Part shown: positions 61,474 through 64,000 of the stretch, piece by piece
How the letters are laid out: each line of letters opens with the position of its first letter
Position numbering within the stretch: the stretch's first letter is position 1
Assembly (NCBI RefSeq): GCF_000012825.1
Contig: NC_009614.1
Location: 3,534,001-3,598,000, forward strand
DNA length: 64,000 nt
Reading direction: 5' to 3'
Source: Phocaeicola vulgatus ATCC 8482
GTDB lineage: Bacteria; Bacteroidota; Bacteroidia; Bacteroidales; Bacteroidaceae
Position numbers and translations under genes: made by a program
The notes under the pieces: model-generated
The model's input: only the letters and a program-made list of their open reading frames with translations
Database searches by the model: none
Told to the model about the DNA's origin: nothing

Positions 61474-62297
61474 ACAGTCAATATTTTATTGGCAACTTTT
61501 CTAAAACTTTTGTCATCAACCCGACGTATCTTTATCAGGTTCTCGCTTTCTGTATAGTCCACAATCTTTATATCCTGCAGTATCTGTTTGAAGATATAGC
61601 TCTTATAACCCTCAATAGGCTGGCTCATTTCAGGGACATTGGCATCAGCCCGTATAAAGCGTTCCCCTTCAAAATAGACATAAGTACAGCAGAGGATTCT
61701 GTTCAGTAACTCTCCGAACCATACGGGACATCCTTGTGCGTTACCAAGCGTGAATGTCTTCTGGGTAGTTTCCAATGCGTAAATTTCAGACAGATTGTTA
61801 TCATATGTGGTGAACTGTTCATTATTCACACCGAATACCCAGTTGTCATCCATGAAACCGCCGGGAGCACGCCAGTCAAAGAAATACTGAGTGTCGGAAA
61901 TCCAAAAGACAGCATCCTGTCTTTGTCGGTTGTCCTTCATCGAATACTGTATAAGGGTGGTTCGGGATAATTCAGACGTGTCAGACGTGATACGGAAAGG
62001 TTCGGAAACCATCCCGTTGATATCAATGCGGTAACATCCTTCAGCCAGTGCGGTCAGAACATGATAATAAATCTTATCAGTATGGTTCATGCTCCATATT
62101 TGCCAGTCAATGACTGTTTCATGACCGGTCACTATGTTGATTACCTTGCCTGTAATCGGTCGTGATTCGGAGCGTGTTATAACCTGTATCATGACTTCAT
62201 CAGACGGGGCGAATATTTGCATATATTTGCCGGAAGCCCTGCACATATCTGTAGAAGGCTTGAAAAAAATAGGAGTGAACGGACTTACTATATACAT
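61470..62297 (-). CDS. Phage tail-associated structural protein
   Basis: 275 residues (MYIVSPFTPIFFKPSTDMCR...). Predicted beta-rich, with no signal or enzyme motif. The stop overlaps the next gene's start by 4 bp and it starts 3 bp after the preceding gene's stop, so the three are one translation-coupled block. Probably part of the distal tail or baseplate, judged from position only. No family recognised. Confidence 0.7.
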   Translation of the reverse strand: MYIVSPFTPIFFKPSTDMCRASGKYMQIFAPSDEVMIQVITRSESRPITGKVINIVTGHETVIDWQIWSMNHTDKIYYHVLTALAEGCYRIDINGMVSEPFRITSDTSELSRTTLIQYSMKDNRQRQDAVFWISDTQYFFDWRAPGGFMDDNWVFGVNNEQFTTYDNNLSEIYALETTQKTFTLGNAQGCPVWFGELLNRILCCTYVYFEGERFIRADANVPEMSQPIEGYKSYIFKQILQDIKIVDYTESENLIKIRRVDDKSFRKVANKILTV

Positions 62298-62300
62298 AAT

Positions 62301-64000
62301 TTACACTATCTCTATCAATTCATATTTAAGTGCTTCGGTTTCTTGCGGCTTGACATCCAGAGACATGAGATTCCCCTTGAAAATCATTCCGTTCCATTCT
62401 ATCTGTACAATCGTATTGTTCCAATCTTCCGGAAAAATGAAGCTGTCTGTGGAAAATTTGATATTTCCAGGACCGAATAGCGGGTCATCCAAGGAGACGT
62501 CCGTATTCACAGCCCTGTCATCCAGTTTGATGCCGGCATTACCTTCAGTTGATGCGAACTTTAACAGGCTGGTGAAGGAAGCCAGATAACGTTTGTTCGC
62601 CTCAATCATATAGACAGGAGCCAGCGGTGCATTGAATACGCTGTTGGTATAGGCACCCTCAACCATAATGGTTCGGTCTACAATATATTTTCCCCCGTTG
62701 TTGATGCATTTTACGGCAAACACCTGTTTATCGCTGTCAGAACTGCTTGTTTCCTCACCCCGTTTCCCTATGAGCTCTTCAAATCCGTAACAATCGGCAC
62801 GGTATGGGGATATAAGCGACAGTTTGCTGTTGTTCAGTGTTACACCTGTTGTATAGGTGGTGCTGAAATTGAACTCATCATTGCCATTGTTTCCAAGATC
62901 ATAATCCTGTTTCTCATAGCCAATTTCAATTTCGGAATAAATCCGGCTGCTGTCAACGGAGTATTCAGGCTCTGATATGGAGTGTATGGTTTTCAGATTG
63001 GTACTTCCGAAAACCTCATCACGATGCTTGAATACGACATAAGGAACCTTCTCACCCTCATTCACGTTTTCCTTCAAAGTGCATTTCATAAGGCTGGTAC
63101 CGACAATCACATAATATTGCTCATTTGTAAAAAATACCATATCCGTTCTGGCGCGGTCCGCAATGTTATAATTGGATGAACCGGTGAAAGAACTGTAATA
63201 TTTGTCATTGTCCGAATACATGAATTGTTTGCTTCTACGTACATACAGGATATTGGATTCATCCACTGGACCTGTGAATGAACCGGAGTCAGTCTCAACG
63301 GAGATTATTGTCCCTCCGAAAGTCTGTACACCCTCATAGTCGGATAGTCCGATATCATAAAGCTGGCATTCGAGTAACGAGGTCTTTTTTGAACCGTCAT
63401 CATAAACTGCATGATAATACATATCATCCACTGTATCATGATAGTATCTGTCTTCGTGCACTTTATATGATTTGTTGGCATTGTCGTAAACCTGATATCT
63501 TTCATAACCGGGGAAATTGGGGGAACGGTCAAGAGTGATGGAAGCATACACAATGGCTAGGAAGTAACCGTCTGTGGTTGAGAAATGTAGGGTGAAATTA
63601 TCTGTTATGGATGTAATATTTGCTTTGTATGTGGTAAATCCTTCAAAATCATGACTATTGTTTAGTATGTCCGCATAGGGCAGGTCGGTATTGGGCCGGC
63701 TTTTCATTTCAATGGTATAAACATATCCGAATACGGTTTCCATCCATTCACAGAACTTGCTGAAGGAGGAATAAATTTTCGCTTTCTCAAAGTTTCGTAT
63801 GCTTTCGGCTGCCACAAGACGGGAACCGTTCAACCGCCAGTTGTCCTTTTCTGTAAAGGCGTTTGATATATATGTGCGGATGGTCGGTTTGATGCTGCAA
63901 TAAATACGTTCGCTGTTGGCGCTAATGGACTCCAGTAGGCGGCTGAGCAATTTCAAGGGTGATATCACATCAATATTGACAGGATCGCCCAAGTCATTCC
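62301..64000 (-). CDS. Phage tail structural protein, partial at window edge
   Basis: Open frame of 566 codons running to the last base; the true start lies beyond 64000. Contains SPLKLLSRLLESISANSERIYCSI, a Tyr-rich region with DRYYHDTVDDMYYHAVYDDGSKKTS, and ends ALKYELIEIV. No signal peptide visible in the available part. Likely a tail tip or baseplate protein by position. No family recognised. Confidence 0.7.
   Translation of the reverse strand, partial: NDLGDPVNIDVISPLKLLSRLLESISANSERIYCSIKPTIRTYISNAFTEKDNWRLNGSRLVAAESIRNFEKAKIYSSFSKFCEWMETVFGYVYTIEMKSRPNTDLPYADILNNSHDFEGFTTYKANITSITDNFTLHFSTTDGYFLAIVYASITLDRSPNFPGYERYQVYDNANKSYKVHEDRYYHDTVDDMYYHAVYDDGSKKTSLLECQLYDIGLSDYEGVQTFGGTIISVETDSGSFTGPVDESNILYVRRSKQFMYSDNDKYYSSFTGSSNYNIADRARTDMVFFTNEQYYVIVGTSLMKCTLKENVNEGEKVPYVVFKHRDEVFGSTNLKTIHSISEPEYSVDSSRIYSEIEIGYEKQDYDLGNNGNDEFNFSTTYTTGVTLNNSKLSLISPYRADCYGFEELIGKRGEETSSSDSDKQVFAVKCINNGGKYIVDRTIMVEGAYTNSVFNAPLAPVYMIEANKRYLASFTSLLKFASTEGNAGIKLDDRAVNTDVSLDDPLFGPGNIKFSTDSFIFPEDWNNTIVQIEWNGMIFKGNLMSLDVKPQETEALKYELIEIV

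Larger units (their letters stand above)
45900..64000. mobile_element. Prophage, left part; right end outside the window
   Basis: Integrase near the left end, small unknown genes, a low-GC lipoprotein gene, then on the minus strand lysis genes, a tail-protein shufflon with its recombinase, and tail/structural genes that continue past 64000. The left junction lies between 45634 (host response regulator) and 46013 (integrase); I cannot fix the att core without the right end. Confidence 0.85.

Noticed and set aside
1..64000. CRISPR arrays, tRNA or rRNA genes
   Set aside because: No regularly spaced direct repeats and no recognisable tRNA or rRNA sequence found by eye; a short tRNA could still be missed without a dedicated scan.

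Overview
The window looks like the chromosome of a gut Bacteroides-type organism (Bacteroides sensu lato, possibly Phocaeicola vulgatus/dorei). The support is the gene content (imelysin and di-haem lipoproteins, a GH133/GT4/GH57 glycogen cluster, cytochrome bd with a small DUF4492-like partner, DUF5053-like and FN3-like accessory proteins) and the many upstream elements that fit the Bacteroides sigma factor pattern: a -33 TTTG/TTG, 19-20 bp, then a -7 TAnnTTTG. I saw no rRNA, tRNA or CRISPR array.

Host part, 1-45.7 kb. (1) 55-6832, minus strand: a putative periplasmic iron/haem operon of an outer-membrane barrel protein, an imelysin lipoprotein, a 65-residue ORF, a di-haem cytochrome c lipoprotein and a ResB/CcsA cytochrome c maturation fusion. 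(2) Rhomboid protease. (3) 8319-12970: glycogen debranching enzyme, glycogen synthase-like GT4 and GH57 amylase with a histone-like lysine/alanine tail. (4) 13123-19025: a complete biotin operon, bioB-A-F-G-C-D, preceded by a small ORF whose last codons form an intrinsic terminator. (5) 19469-20890: a porin-like protein beside a decayed dapF (frameshift, nonsense codon, missing C-terminus). (6) 21155-31710: duplicated-ATPase ABC protein, DHDPS-like lyase with a sodium:solute symporter, FabK-like flavoprotein, Dcu transporter + periplasmic asparaginase + porin, and a dicarboxylate/amino-acid symporter. (7) 31795-35554: oxidative pentose phosphate genes gnd-zwf-pgl. (8) 35850-38894: cydB, cydA and a DUF4492-like protein. 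(9) 39048-45634: TolC/adaptor/MacB-type efflux operon followed by a LytS/LytTR-type two-component pair.

Accessory part, about 45.9 kb to the window end: one end of a prophage. An integrase with an unusual active site (46013) is followed by small genes and an AT-rich 834-residue surface lipoprotein that looks like lysogenic cargo. The following genes are on the minus strand: a lysis cassette (TM/coiled-coil protein, M15 endolysin, predicted unimolecular spanin), a second tyrosine recombinase with a complete catalytic set, and tail/structural genes running off the right edge.

The most striking system is at 53.3-56.6 kb, a tail-protein shufflon. The second recombinase lies beside five copies of an 11-bp site (CTGGGAGAACT, one with a single change), three on the plus strand and two on the minus strand. 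Each site is the first coding sequence of an alternative C-terminal cassette of 93-136 codons. All five cassettes begin in the same reading frame (Leu-Gly-Glu/Gly-Leu) and end in their own stop codon. One is currently joined to a 91-codon constant N-terminus (56592-56320); the other four lack a start region and are silent. Inversion between oppositely oriented sites would exchange the tip of a phage tail protein. Several short promoter-plus-terminator units, possible small RNAs or antitermination points, lie in the accessory region and beside cyd; one is inside the shufflon and another directly precedes the lysis genes.
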